Below are positions 45,579 through 53,741 of a stretch of 64,000 nucleotides of DNA, piece by piece. The stretch is from Paenibacillus dendritiformis. Lineage in GTDB: Bacteria > Bacillota > Bacilli > Paenibacillales > Paenibacillaceae. Below the pieces are notes generated by a model. The model did not search any database, was not told the origin of the DNA, and was given only the letters and a program-made list of their open reading frames with translations. Every line of letters starts with the position of its first letter. Position 1 is the first letter of the stretch. Location: positions 4,828,001 through 4,892,000 of the forward strand of contig NZ_OX216966.1 of NCBI RefSeq assembly GCF_945605565.1. Direction: 5' to 3'. The position numbers and the translations under genes were made by a program.

Positions 45579-47201
45579 CTATGCCTGATGCCCGAACGGA
45601 TAGTCCGGCGAGATCGTGACCGGCAGCTTGCCGCGCGCTTCCTGCTTGCCTGCCAGCACGGCGGCCAGCGCCTTCATCGTCGCTGGACGATTTTCATAGC
45701 AGCACAGATAGACCGGCGCTTCCGGGAACTGGTTCAAATCATACGGATTGCGCGTCGATGCGACGATAACATGCGCATCCGGGCGGCCAATCAGGCCCTG
45801 TACAATCTCGACCTGGCCGGGATGGAGCGTGGATACCGCATTATAGGTCAGCACGACAATCTGCTTGAAGGATGCGGCCTTCGCCAAGGTCGCCTCCACT
45901 TCCTCCGCCTCCGGGTACGTGCCGATCCGCCATTCCTCCACATGGTCTACGTACGGCGACAGCGCCGTCGCCAATGTGTAGGACTGTTCGATCGGCTCAT
46001 CGACCTCCGTGCGCTGGCGCACTTCCGGCCAGATGACGAGCGTCGGCTCCTCCTTGCGTAGCGGAATGGACCCGCCTTCATTTTTGACCAGCGTAATGCT
46101 GTTCTCGCAGATGCGGTCGACGACGGCCTTGGAAGCGTCGGAACCGAACATCGCCGCGAATTGAGGCGTCACTTCCGGCAGCGCGTCCATGCTGCGCTTC
46201 GACTTCAGCGTCAACAGCCGATCGACAGAGTCGTCGATCTGCGACTCCGGAATCCGTCCGCTGCGCACCGCCTCGACCAGTGCCTCGATCGCCGCTACCT
46301 GCTCTTCGTACGTATGACTGACGAGCACCAGATCGGCGCCGGCTTCCACCGAGCGCACAGTCCCTTCGGGAATGCCGAACTCCTTGGAGATCGCATGCAT
46401 CTCCAGGCAGTCGGTGACGATGACGCCGTTATAGCCAAGCCGCTTGCGCAGCAGATTCGTCAGCACATTGCGCGACAGCGTCGCCGGAATCGGGTTCGGC
46501 TCGAAGGCCGGGAACATGACATGTGCGGTCATAATCAGATCGACGCCTTCGCGGATGGCGCGAATGAACGGGGCCAGCTCGATCGCGAGCAGCCGCTCCT
46601 CGTCATGATTGACCGCCGCCAGCCCGTGGTGGGAATCGACCGCCGTGTCCCCATGTCCCGGGAAATGCTTCGCCGTCGCCGCGACGTTCGCCTCCTGCAG
46701 ACCGCGAATCTGAGCCGCTCCAAGCTCTGCCACGAGGTCCGGGCGCTCGCCGTACGAACGCACCCCGATGACCGGGTTCAGCGCATTGTTGTTCACGTCC
46801 ACGCTTGGCGCAAAGTTCATATTGATGCCCATATGGAGCAGCTCTTCGCCGCAGATTCGGGCCGCTTCATACGCGTCTTCGGCGCTGCGCGCCGCCCCGA
46901 TCGCCATATTGCCGGGAATGAGCGTAATATCGTCCCAATCGATGCGGGCGACCATGCCCCCTTCCTGGTCGATGCAGATAAAGAGCGGAATATCGGTATG
47001 CTTGCGCGAGATAAGCTGCAGCTCCCGGGACAACTCGCATACCTGCTCCTTGCTTTGCACGTTGCGGCGGAAATAAATGATGCCGCCAACATGATGCCTC
47101 TCAATCAGCGTGCGGATATTGTCGTTGACAACCGGGCCCTGGAAGCCGCACATGACCATTTGGCCGATTTTCTGTTCCAATGTCAGTTGCTGTTTACCCA
47201 T
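45579..47201 (-). CDS. nagZ: Beta-N-acetylhexosaminidase, GH3 (NagZ)
   Basis: 540 residues. Hydrolyses beta-1,4-linked GlcNAc from muropeptides or chitooligosaccharides. GH3 hallmarks: KHFPGHGDTAVDSH (178-191, with the catalytic acid/base His/Asp loop of NagZ) and nucleophile Asp264 in IVTDCLEM. A C-terminal domain of about 200 residues is like the longer Bacillus NagZ. No signal peptide, so cytoplasmic or leaderless. It closes the operon of a binding lipoprotein, YesM and YesN-like genes, hinting at amino-sugar sensing. Confidence 0.9.
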   Translation of the reverse strand: MGKQQLTLEQKIGQMVMCGFQGPVVNDNIRTLIERHHVGGIIYFRRNVQSKEQVCELSRELQLISRKHTDIPLFICIDQEGGMVARIDWDDITLIPGNMAIGAARSAEDAYEAARICGEELLHMGINMNFAPSVDVNNNALNPVIGVRSYGERPDLVAELGAAQIRGLQEANVAATAKHFPGHGDTAVDSHHGLAAVNHDEERLLAIELAPFIRAIREGVDLIMTAHVMFPAFEPNPIPATLSRNVLTNLLRKRLGYNGVIVTDCLEMHAISKEFGIPEGTVRSVEAGADLVLVSHTYEEQVAAIEALVEAVRSGRIPESQIDDSVDRLLTLKSKRSMDALPEVTPQFAAMFGSDASKAVVDRICENSITLVKNEGGSIPLRKEEPTLVIWPEVRQRTEVDEPIEQSYTLATALSPYVDHVEEWRIGTYPEAEEVEATLAKAASFKQIVVLTYNAVSTLHPGQVEIVQGLIGRPDAHVIVASTRNPYDLNQFPEAPVYLCCYENRPATMKALAAVLAGKQEARGKLPVTISPDYPFGHQA

Positions 47202-47257
47202 GCCTCTCGTTCCATCCTCTCTGTCGTTAAATTGATGCGCAGGCGCCGCCGCGCTGT

Positions 47258-48856
47258 CTATTCGGCCGTTACCCGGGACTCCCTGTACTCGGAAGGAGTC
47301 ATGCCCGTATACTTCTGAAATACTCTCGAGAAGTAACGGCGCTCGGTGTAGCCGGCGAGCATGCCGATCTGCGCGATGCTCTTGTCGGTCATGCGCAGCA
47401 TCGACATCGCGAGCTCCATGCGCTGTCTTGTGACGTATTCAACGAACGTCTCCCCGAAATAATTTTTGAACAGCATGCTGAAGTAGCTGCAGCTGATGCC
47501 AAGGTGATCGGCAAGCTCCTCGATGCCGATATCCGAGCCCAGATGCCGATGAATGTAGTCCTTCGCCGAAATCATAAGCAATTCGCCCGATTTCTTGTTC
47601 ATCGCGTGTTCCTTCGTATTGCCGACCAGATCCGTGATGACATTCATCAGGTCCTTCACGCTCAAGCTGTGCTGCAGCTTGTTCCACACTTCCTCTTCCT
47701 GCTGCGCCTGGATGAATTCCAGTTCCCGCATTTCACGCAGCAGATGAATAACGACATAATGCAGGAATTTCTCGACCCGCATAATCGACTGCTCTGACAT
47801 GCAGGACAGGCTCGTCTGCAAGGAATGAAGCCCTTGCTCGACATTGCGCTTGTCGTTCTGCTTCATCCCGGACACGATCTCTTCGACGAGATGCCATTCC
47901 GAGACCGACGCGACTTGGCGGGCCATCGAGCCTTCATCGACCGAGAGCAGCTGCTCGTCTTCCGATGCCCATATCAGCACGCGCTGCAGCCGTTTGTAAG
48001 TGTGGGAGAGCGCGGCCATCGGCACCGGTCCCTGATCCCAGGCGAGGCTTACGGTCATTTTGACATGCTCCCGCACCGCCTGTTGAATATCTTGGGCCCA
48101 GCATACCATCTCCGAAGTCGTCGCCTCCGCGCGGTCCGGGCCGAACTGAATGAGAACCGCCCATTCCCCTTCCCGCATTTGCAGGACGGCATAGGTCAGT
48201 CCTTCCTCCTGGATGGCATCCTGGAGCACATTGCGAACGGCGAAGTTCCACAGCTTGCGCTCGCTATCTCCCCATGATACGGTACGCTGGGCATATCCGT
48301 CCAGATCGACGAGCAGCACCGCATAGGTCAACCGCTCGGCCGGAATGTCCCCTTCCTGCATCACCAGCGGGGAAGGACCCGATGAGAAGCCCATCAACAC
48401 ATCGAACATCATCTTCTCGAAGGCGAGGCGGATGACCTTCCCCCAGCGCCGCTCCTCCTGTTTTTTCTTTTGCTTGCGGGATCGGACCTCATCGGCCAGC
48501 TTGCTTACGGTCTGCTGCAGCTCTTCATAATTAATCGGCTTCACAATATAATCTCGCACCCCGTGCTGCAGGGCGATGCGGGCATATTCGAATTCCTGGT
48601 AGCCCGTCAGCATCAGCACTTCGGCTTCGACGCCCATTTTACGGATTTCCCGCAAAAATTCCATACCGTCCATCACAGGCATGCGAATATCGCACAAAAT
48701 AATATCGGGCTCATGCGCTCGCACCGCATCAAGCCCCTCGGCGCCGTTGCGCGCGGTCCCGACAATATCGATCTGCATCTCATTCCAGGGGATGACGATC
48801 TTCAGATTGTTCACAATCGGCGCTTCATCGTCAATGAGCAACACCTTCACGTTCAT
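47258..48856 (-). CDS. YesN-type response regulator, AraC DNA-binding
   Basis: 532 residues: receiver domain with Asp9/Asp10, phospho-Asp56 (LCDIRMP) and Lys at KPINY, a 300-residue middle region, and a C-terminal double helix-turn-helix AraC domain (GIEELADHLGISCSYFSMLF; IAQIGMLAGYTERRYFSRVF). Partner of the histidine kinase gene whose end overlaps its start by 4 bp. Probable target: its own operon or a sugar-uptake locus. Confidence 0.88.
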   Translation of the reverse strand: MNVKVLLIDDEAPIVNNLKIVIPWNEMQIDIVGTARNGAEGLDAVRAHEPDIILCDIRMPVMDGMEFLREIRKMGVEAEVLMLTGYQEFEYARIALQHGVRDYIVKPINYEELQQTVSKLADEVRSRKQKKKQEERRWGKVIRLAFEKMMFDVLMGFSSGPSPLVMQEGDIPAERLTYAVLLVDLDGYAQRTVSWGDSERKLWNFAVRNVLQDAIQEEGLTYAVLQMREGEWAVLIQFGPDRAEATTSEMVCWAQDIQQAVREHVKMTVSLAWDQGPVPMAALSHTYKRLQRVLIWASEDEQLLSVDEGSMARQVASVSEWHLVEEIVSGMKQNDKRNVEQGLHSLQTSLSCMSEQSIMRVEKFLHYVVIHLLREMRELEFIQAQQEEEVWNKLQHSLSVKDLMNVITDLVGNTKEHAMNKKSGELLMISAKDYIHRHLGSDIGIEELADHLGISCSYFSMLFKNYFGETFVEYVTRQRMELAMSMLRMTDKSIAQIGMLAGYTERRYFSRVFQKYTGMTPSEYRESRVTAE

Positions 48857-50688
48857 TTCGCTTCCCCCTGTTCAAATTTGGGTATCGTTATCTGGATCAC
48901 CGTTCCCATCTGCGGCGCAGAGCAGATGAACAAGCCGTAGCGCGGGCCGTACCGGATGCGAACCCGGTCGGCTACGCTGCGCACGCCGAGGCCGCGGCGC
49001 TCTGCATTGTAGCTGTCGGGCAGCTCCGGATTCGACGGCTGACACTCATCGGATTGCATATACTGGAAGCGGCTGAGCTGCTTGTTCGACATCCCGACTC
49101 CGTTATCCTTCACCCGCAAATAAATGCACTCGGCATCCTCGGAGGCGGTGATCCGGATAACCCCGGGATGCATGATGCCGTCGAAGCCGTGCTGAATGCA
49201 GTTCTCGACGAGCGGCTGCAGGGTCAGCTTCAATATTTTGGCGTTCATGATTTCATCCGGGACATTGATTTCGAAGTTGAACACATCCTCGAACCGGAAC
49301 TTCTGGATTTCCAAATAACTGCGCGTATACTCCAGCTCCTCGCGGATCGTTATCTCTTCCTTGTCCTGGATGCTTGTGCGCAGGATATTGCCCAGTCTGA
49401 TCACCATCTGGCTTACTTTGCGCCCTTCGTTCTGCACGGCGAGCACATTGATCGATTCCAGCGTATTGAACAGGAAATGCGGCTTGATCTGCGCTTCAAG
49501 GACACGCATCTCCGCCTTGTTCTTCTGCTGCTGTTCCCGCTTCACCTGCTGCAGGAGCACGCATACCTGATCGATAAGGCGGTTGAACCCGACAGCGAGC
49601 GCCCCCAGTTCATCCCGATCCTTCTCGTCGACCCGGGCGTTCATCTCGCCGGACTCCACGCGGCGCATGAAGCGGACGATCCGGTTGATGGAATGAGTAA
49701 TCCGGTTCACGAACAGCAGATTGAACAGCACGGCGGCGGCCACGCACACGAGCAAAATAATCGCGACCCACATGCCAAAGCTGATCATCTCTTTGGTCAG
49801 CATTTTCCAGGAAGTCACCGAGACGATATGCCAATCATAATCCTTCAGCTTATACATCGAGACGATGCTCTCCTGCCCGTTGAACGACGTCTTGAAGCTC
49901 TGGTAGCGCGAGGTATCCGACAGCTTGGCGGAATCGATCATCCCGGTCAACGAGTCCCCGTTCGCCAGCTTGTCGCTGTCATACAGAATCATGCCCGCAT
50001 TATTGACGAGCAGGAAGCGCGTGTCATCCTCTTCCTCTCCTTGGTTGCGGCGGAAATCATTGAATATCGATTCGATCTCCCAGTTCTTGATTTGCACGAC
50101 AAGAATGCCGATATTGCGCAGGCTGCTTAATTCCTTGACGACCCGGATCTGGGTAAAAACCGGTTCGTGGCCGGTCACCTCGGGGTATTCATACGGTCCC
50201 ACCCATTTCGGGGCGCCGTTCGACTTCAGGACTTGCTCGTAAAGCGGGTGCTTTTTGAACTGGTCGAACGGAAGCGCCATAAAGCCTTCTTTGTTAAAAA
50301 TCGAGATGACCTGATTTTGCGGCAAGGTGCTCCGGTAATTATAAAGAAATGCGTATCCGATAGACGGATGGCTGTATAAGAGCAGGCGGAAATTGCGCTG
50401 ATTCTCGTTCAGCTGCAAATAATTCGCGTTGGCCAGATTTTCGCTCGATCCGGCCGTCAGCGCGTTCTGGAAGACGGAGTTGCTGATTCCGGTATCCGTC
50501 ACCCGGTTCATCTCCGAGAAGAAATAGCTGACGCTCTGCCCGATCGCTTTGAGCGAAAATTCCGCCTGCTCGCTATACTTCTGGGCGAACAATTGAAAGG
50601 TGATATAGAACACGAGCGACCCCAGCAAAAGGAGGGGAATTATGATCAACGTTACGAATCCAGCCAACATTTTAAACCGCAAGTTCAT
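48853..50688 (-). CDS. YesM-type sensor histidine kinase
   Basis: About 611 residues. First span MNLRFKMLAGFVTLIIIPLL, large extracellular dCache-like sensor, second span (WVAIILLVCVAAAVLFNLLF), HAMP (RITHSINRIVRFMRRVESGE), His_kinase domain with phospho-His in QIKPHFLFNTLESIN and HATPase with N-box and DNGVGM. The open frame extends upstream to 50889 but that part overlaps the preceding gene and is not protein-like. Tightly coupled to the response regulator gene. Confidence 0.88.
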   Translation of the reverse strand: MNLRFKMLAGFVTLIIIPLLLLGSLVFYITFQLFAQKYSEQAEFSLKAIGQSVSYFFSEMNRVTDTGISNSVFQNALTAGSSENLANANYLQLNENQRNFRLLLYSHPSIGYAFLYNYRSTLPQNQVISIFNKEGFMALPFDQFKKHPLYEQVLKSNGAPKWVGPYEYPEVTGHEPVFTQIRVVKELSSLRNIGILVVQIKNWEIESIFNDFRRNQGEEEDDTRFLLVNNAGMILYDSDKLANGDSLTGMIDSAKLSDTSRYQSFKTSFNGQESIVSMYKLKDYDWHIVSVTSWKMLTKEMISFGMWVAIILLVCVAAAVLFNLLFVNRITHSINRIVRFMRRVESGEMNARVDEKDRDELGALAVGFNRLIDQVCVLLQQVKREQQQKNKAEMRVLEAQIKPHFLFNTLESINVLAVQNEGRKVSQMVIRLGNILRTSIQDKEEITIREELEYTRSYLEIQKFRFEDVFNFEINVPDEIMNAKILKLTLQPLVENCIQHGFDGIMHPGVIRITASEDAECIYLRVKDNGVGMSNKQLSRFQYMQSDECQPSNPELPDSYNAERRGLGVRSVADRVRIRYGPRYGLFICSAPQMGTVIQITIPKFEQGEAK

Positions 50689-50738
50689 TCCCGTTCCCAG
50701 CTCCGTCCGTATATATTGCGCCAACGAGGGAACATTCC

Positions 50739-52082
50739 TTATCTCAAGGCCATGTTCGCTTCGTCCTGCATCTTCTGCACGGCGGCAAGCATAGCGGCCG
50801 GCTCGAGATCGCCTTCCATGACGCGCTGAATGCCGATGCGCAGCTCGGTGTCGACCTCGGCCTGGATTAATGCGTCGAACGCCGGCCATCTGTACCGAAC
50901 TTCATTGGTGCGCTGGATAATCTCAAGAATAAGGCCGCTGTCGACCACCTGCTCCATCTTCGACTGCTCCATCTTCAGAGACGGCAGCACGCCGTCTTCC
51001 ATCAGGCCCAGCAATTGAATCTCTTCATTATAAAAATTGAGGATGAACGACTTGACCGCCTCCAGCTTGCGCGGATCCTCCGCCACCTTGGCCGAGAACG
51101 CATACCCGTTGTTCGTATCCACCATTGCGCTTATGCCATCGCCTTCCTTGAGCGGCGGCATCAGAAAGAAGCCGAATTTGCTCTTGCCGTCAGCCGTCTT
51201 CTCCTCCGTCAGACCGGAAGATCCCCAGGTCCCGTCGAACATCATGATCGCTTCTCCAGTCAGAAGCTGAGTGCGCTGATCCGCATACTCCAATCCGAGC
51301 TCGCCACGCTTAAAATAACCTTTGTTCACCCATTCCTGATGCTTCGAGATCGCTTCCACCATCCGCGGGTCGGTCCACTTCGATTCGCCGGTCTTGAAGC
51401 CTGCGGTGAACTGAGGGCCGGTATAGTACGACCACAGATTGTTAATTGTCATGAGCGGAACCCAGGCATCCTTGGAAGCCCGGGCGAACGGGATTTTACC
51501 GTCGGCTTTGATCTTGTCCGCGATGGACTCCAGATCAGCCAGCGTCTTCGGCAATTCCAGCTCCTTTTCCACAAAATACTGTTTATTATAAAAATAGCCT
51601 TCAATGGATCCGCCGTTCGGCAAGCCATAAATCTTCCCGTCATGCGTCCACGGTTCCAGGTTGAGGAACTTGTCCTTCAAACCGAGCTCCTGCAGAATCG
51701 GCGCAATATCCAGCACAAGGCCTTCCTTGGCATACAGACCGACATCCGGACTGCCGAATGTATCGAAAATGTCCGGCGGATTGCCGGCCGCCATCTCGCT
51801 TCTCAGCTTATCCTTGCGGTTCACCTCGCTGTCGACCCCATCCAGCCTGATCGTAAGACCCGGATGCTGCTCCTGCGTCTTCTTCACGACCGCTTCAAGA
51901 CGAGCGAGACGGTTCTTATTCGCGTCTCCGAGCTGAATATGCCGCAGCTTCAGATCGAACGGTTCACTATTTAATGATTGATCGGACTTGGAACCGTCTT
52001 CGCCGCCAATCTTGCCACAGGCGGCAATCACGGACGCCGCCGCCACGATCAGCGTGAGAAGAAGAACAGCCTTTCTTCTCAT
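50739..52082 (-). CDS. Extracellular solute-binding lipoprotein (family 1, sugar)
   Basis: 447 residues; lipobox IAAC at Cys22, then a carbohydrate-binding fold of the UgpB/MalE type (LGDANKNRLARLEAVVKKTQ; SEMAAGNPPDIFDTFGSPDV). GGGGAGG lies 7 bp before the ATG. It heads the operon with YesM, YesN and NagZ. No permease genes are next to it, so it may feed an orphan transporter or act as the ligand-presenting partner of the kinase. Confidence 0.82.
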   Translation of the reverse strand: MRRKAVLLLTLIVAAASVIAACGKIGGEDGSKSDQSLNSEPFDLKLRHIQLGDANKNRLARLEAVVKKTQEQHPGLTIRLDGVDSEVNRKDKLRSEMAAGNPPDIFDTFGSPDVGLYAKEGLVLDIAPILQELGLKDKFLNLEPWTHDGKIYGLPNGGSIEGYFYNKQYFVEKELELPKTLADLESIADKIKADGKIPFARASKDAWVPLMTINNLWSYYTGPQFTAGFKTGESKWTDPRMVEAISKHQEWVNKGYFKRGELGLEYADQRTQLLTGEAIMMFDGTWGSSGLTEEKTADGKSKFGFFLMPPLKEGDGISAMVDTNNGYAFSAKVAEDPRKLEAVKSFILNFYNEEIQLLGLMEDGVLPSLKMEQSKMEQVVDSGLILEIIQRTNEVRYRWPAFDALIQAEVDTELRIGIQRVMEGDLEPAAMLAAVQKMQDEANMALR

Positions 52083-52273
52083 GGCAAGACCTCCCCAAGG
52101 TAAATAATAGTGTAGTCCATACATAATCAATTATAGGTCTATCGTCCGTATCCGTTAAGGACGAATATCTACGATCGGGGGATAAAATCCTCTAATCCCG
52201 ATTATATGATTGTATCCCTGCCAATTGGGTATAAGCCTATACTCTCAGCAGATAAATCCGATCCGTCGCCCAT

Positions 52274-52470
52274 CTGCCTTTTACGGCACTCTCCCATTGA
52301 GTCAGGCAGGATCAGTGCACCTCTTCGCGAGCCCTTTTGACCATGATCCCAATTAGTCAGGCAAATCTTCGGCAAATCTCCCCTTTCCGCTACTCTCCCA
52401 TCGACTCAGGCATGATCCGGTCCGCTTTTCACAAGTCCTTTTGACCATTATCCCATTCAATCAGCCCCTG
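52274..52470. repeat. Two tandem copies of a 104 bp repeat
   Basis: CTCTCCCAT starts at 52289 and 52393, and CCTTTTGACCAT recurs at 52333 and 52437, both 104 bp apart. Copies are about 70% alike by eye. The CTCTCCCAT part is, in reverse complement, related to the repeats that flank hicAB. Confidence 0.65.
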
Positions 52471-52576
52471 CCTTATCCAAACATATCAAAGGCTGCTGAA
52501 CAAATTCTTCACACCGCATAACATTAGAGGGGCTCTTGCCCGAGTCAATTTTCAAGAAGACACATATATGATGACC

Positions 52577-52616
52577 TCCTGACTGGTTGGGAGAGTGCAT
52601 GTAAGAGACACGGATA
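52577..52616 (+). repeat. Dispersed repeat, left of hicAB
   Basis: TCCTGAC...GGGAGAGTGC..GTAAGAG.CACG: about 28 of 38 positions agree with 53603-53643. Together the two bracket the hicAB module. Confidence 0.55.
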
Positions 52617-52779
52617 CAAATATGGAAAGTCAATACTAAATCAGAAAGATGGCTTTCACAACCACATTGTCAACCACTTTTTGGACTTCCTCCTGTTGAA
52701 ACTTACGGTTCTTGCAGCGACTCGCTGATGACGATTCATTCTCGTCTCATCCCAAGGGGTGTTTTTAGGCGATACCATA

Positions 52780-52830
52780 ACACGCGTATTTTATGCGCGC
52801 CAATCATTTACACGCATTAATTATGCGTGT
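52780..52830. promoter_or_regulatory. Tandem palindromic operators of hicAB
   Basis: ACACGCGT-N5-ATGCGCGC (52780-52800) and ACACGCAT-N5-ATGCGTGT (52810-52830), the same 8-5-8 geometry, 30 bp apart, 31 bp upstream of hicA. The second is a perfect inverted repeat. Probably bound by HicB for autorepression. Confidence 0.7.
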
Positions 52831-52861
52831 TATCATAGATTGTGAAGGGAGGGAGAAACAG

Positions 52862-53083
52862 TTGGGGAAGCAACGTACCGTCAGGGAAGTCTTACAAGCG
52901 CTCAAAGCCGCGGGGTTCTACAAATCCCCCACTCACGGTAAGGGCACGAGCCACCGTCGGTACATACACAAGGACGACCCTACGCGGTACGCCGATGTCA
53001 GTTACCATTCAAGCGGCGAGGTTTTAGCGAAGGGCACGTTAAAAAGTATTGAGAGAACATCAGGGGTTAAATTTTGCCCCTGA
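52862..53083 (+). CDS. hicA: HicA-family toxin (mRNA interferase)
   Basis: 73-residue double-stranded-RNA-binding-like fold that cleaves mRNA. Family features: VREVLQALKAAGFYKSPTHGK and GKGTSHRRYIHKD with the catalytic His, then GEVLAKGTLKSIERTSGV. The TTG at 52862 has AGGGAGG 9 bp upstream; the longer frame from 52793 overlaps the operators. hicB follows after 40 bp. Confidence 0.88.
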   Translation: MGKQRTVREVLQALKAAGFYKSPTHGKGTSHRRYIHKDDPTRYADVSYHSSGEVLAKGTLKSIERTSGVKFCP

Positions 53084-53123
53084 TAACCCCCTACTCTCTC
53101 CCTTTTAATAAGAAGGAGGTTCT

Positions 53124-53525
53124 ATGATGCCGAATTACATCTATCCTGTTGTTGTCGAAGAGACGCCTACTGGTGTAAGCATATACTTTCCGGATTTCCC
53201 GGGCACCGCTGTAACAGCCCCGTCCGTCGTCACTGGTATTAAAGATGCCAAGGTTATGCTTATGCATCGTATCGAAGAAATGAACGACAACAATGAACCT
53301 GTGCCAGAGCCTTCCGAGATTAGTGCTATCCAACTGGAAGAGCCGAGCGACCGGATTATCTATGTTGATGTCTTCGTGATCCCACCTGCGGACGACAAGA
53401 CAGTAACCAAAAACTGTACCCTGCCGAAATGGCTCCGTGATGCTGGAGAGGAGGCGAATCTTAACTTTTCGCAATTACTCCAGCAATCGGTTCGCGAAGC
53501 TCTAGGCATAGAAAAGCGGCCATGA
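53124..53525 (+). CDS. hicB: HicB-family antitoxin
   Basis: 133 residues: N-terminal degenerate RNase H-like HicB domain (YPVVVEETPTGVSIYFPDFP) and a C-terminal ribbon-helix-helix (KNCTLPKWLRDAGEEANLNF, SQLLQQSVREALG) that should bind the tandem palindromes upstream of hicA. AAGGAGG lies 4 bp before the first of two ATGs. Neutralises HicA. Confidence 0.88.
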   Translation: MMPNYIYPVVVEETPTGVSIYFPDFPGTAVTAPSVVTGIKDAKVMLMHRIEEMNDNNEPVPEPSEISAIQLEEPSDRIIYVDVFVIPPADDKTVTKNCTLPKWLRDAGEEANLNFSQLLQQSVREALGIEKRP

Positions 53526-53602
53526 CTAGGCCGCTTACTTTTTATCTGGCTTTCTCCGGTAAATAAACATCCACGTCCCGTAGGCGGAACGGCTTCCTAC
53601 AT

Positions 53603-53643
53603 TCCTGACCAATGGGGAGACTGCTCGTAAGAGGCACGAAATA
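53603..53643 (+). repeat. Dispersed repeat, right of hicAB
   Basis: Imperfect copy of 52577-52616 in the same orientation (TCCTGAC, GGGAGA.TGC, GTAAGAG, CACG). Confidence 0.55.
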
Positions 53644-53655
53644 ACACTTTCCAAA

Positions 53656-53696
53656 TAAAAAGCTACCCGGGATCACACCCCGGATAGCTTCTTTTG
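53656..53696. terminator. Bidirectional terminator between hicB and the sugar-binding protein gene
   Basis: AAGCTACCCGGG / CCCCGGATAGCTT inverted repeat with A-run before and T-run after. Confidence 0.8.
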
Positions 53697-53741
53697 TATG
53701 CTTTGACGATGGGAAAATGAATGCGGGACCACGCCTGCGGT

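Larger units (their letters stand above)
52131..52792. other. Intergenic region with repeats
   Basis: 660 bp between the lipoprotein gene and hicAB. No gene supported. It holds a tandem 104 bp direct repeat (52274-52470), a repeat copy at 52577-52616, and the first of the HicAB operator palindromes near its end. Confidence 0.6.

Noticed and set aside
48853..50889. Longer start for the YesM-like kinase
   Set aside because: The first 67 codons overlap the upstream lipoprotein gene and read as Arg/His/Gly-rich noise; the membrane span starts at the internal ATG.
52577..53643. hicAB as a transposon with terminal repeats
   Set aside because: The flanking repeats are direct and imperfect, there is no transposase, and related copies exist nearby; only an association is supported.
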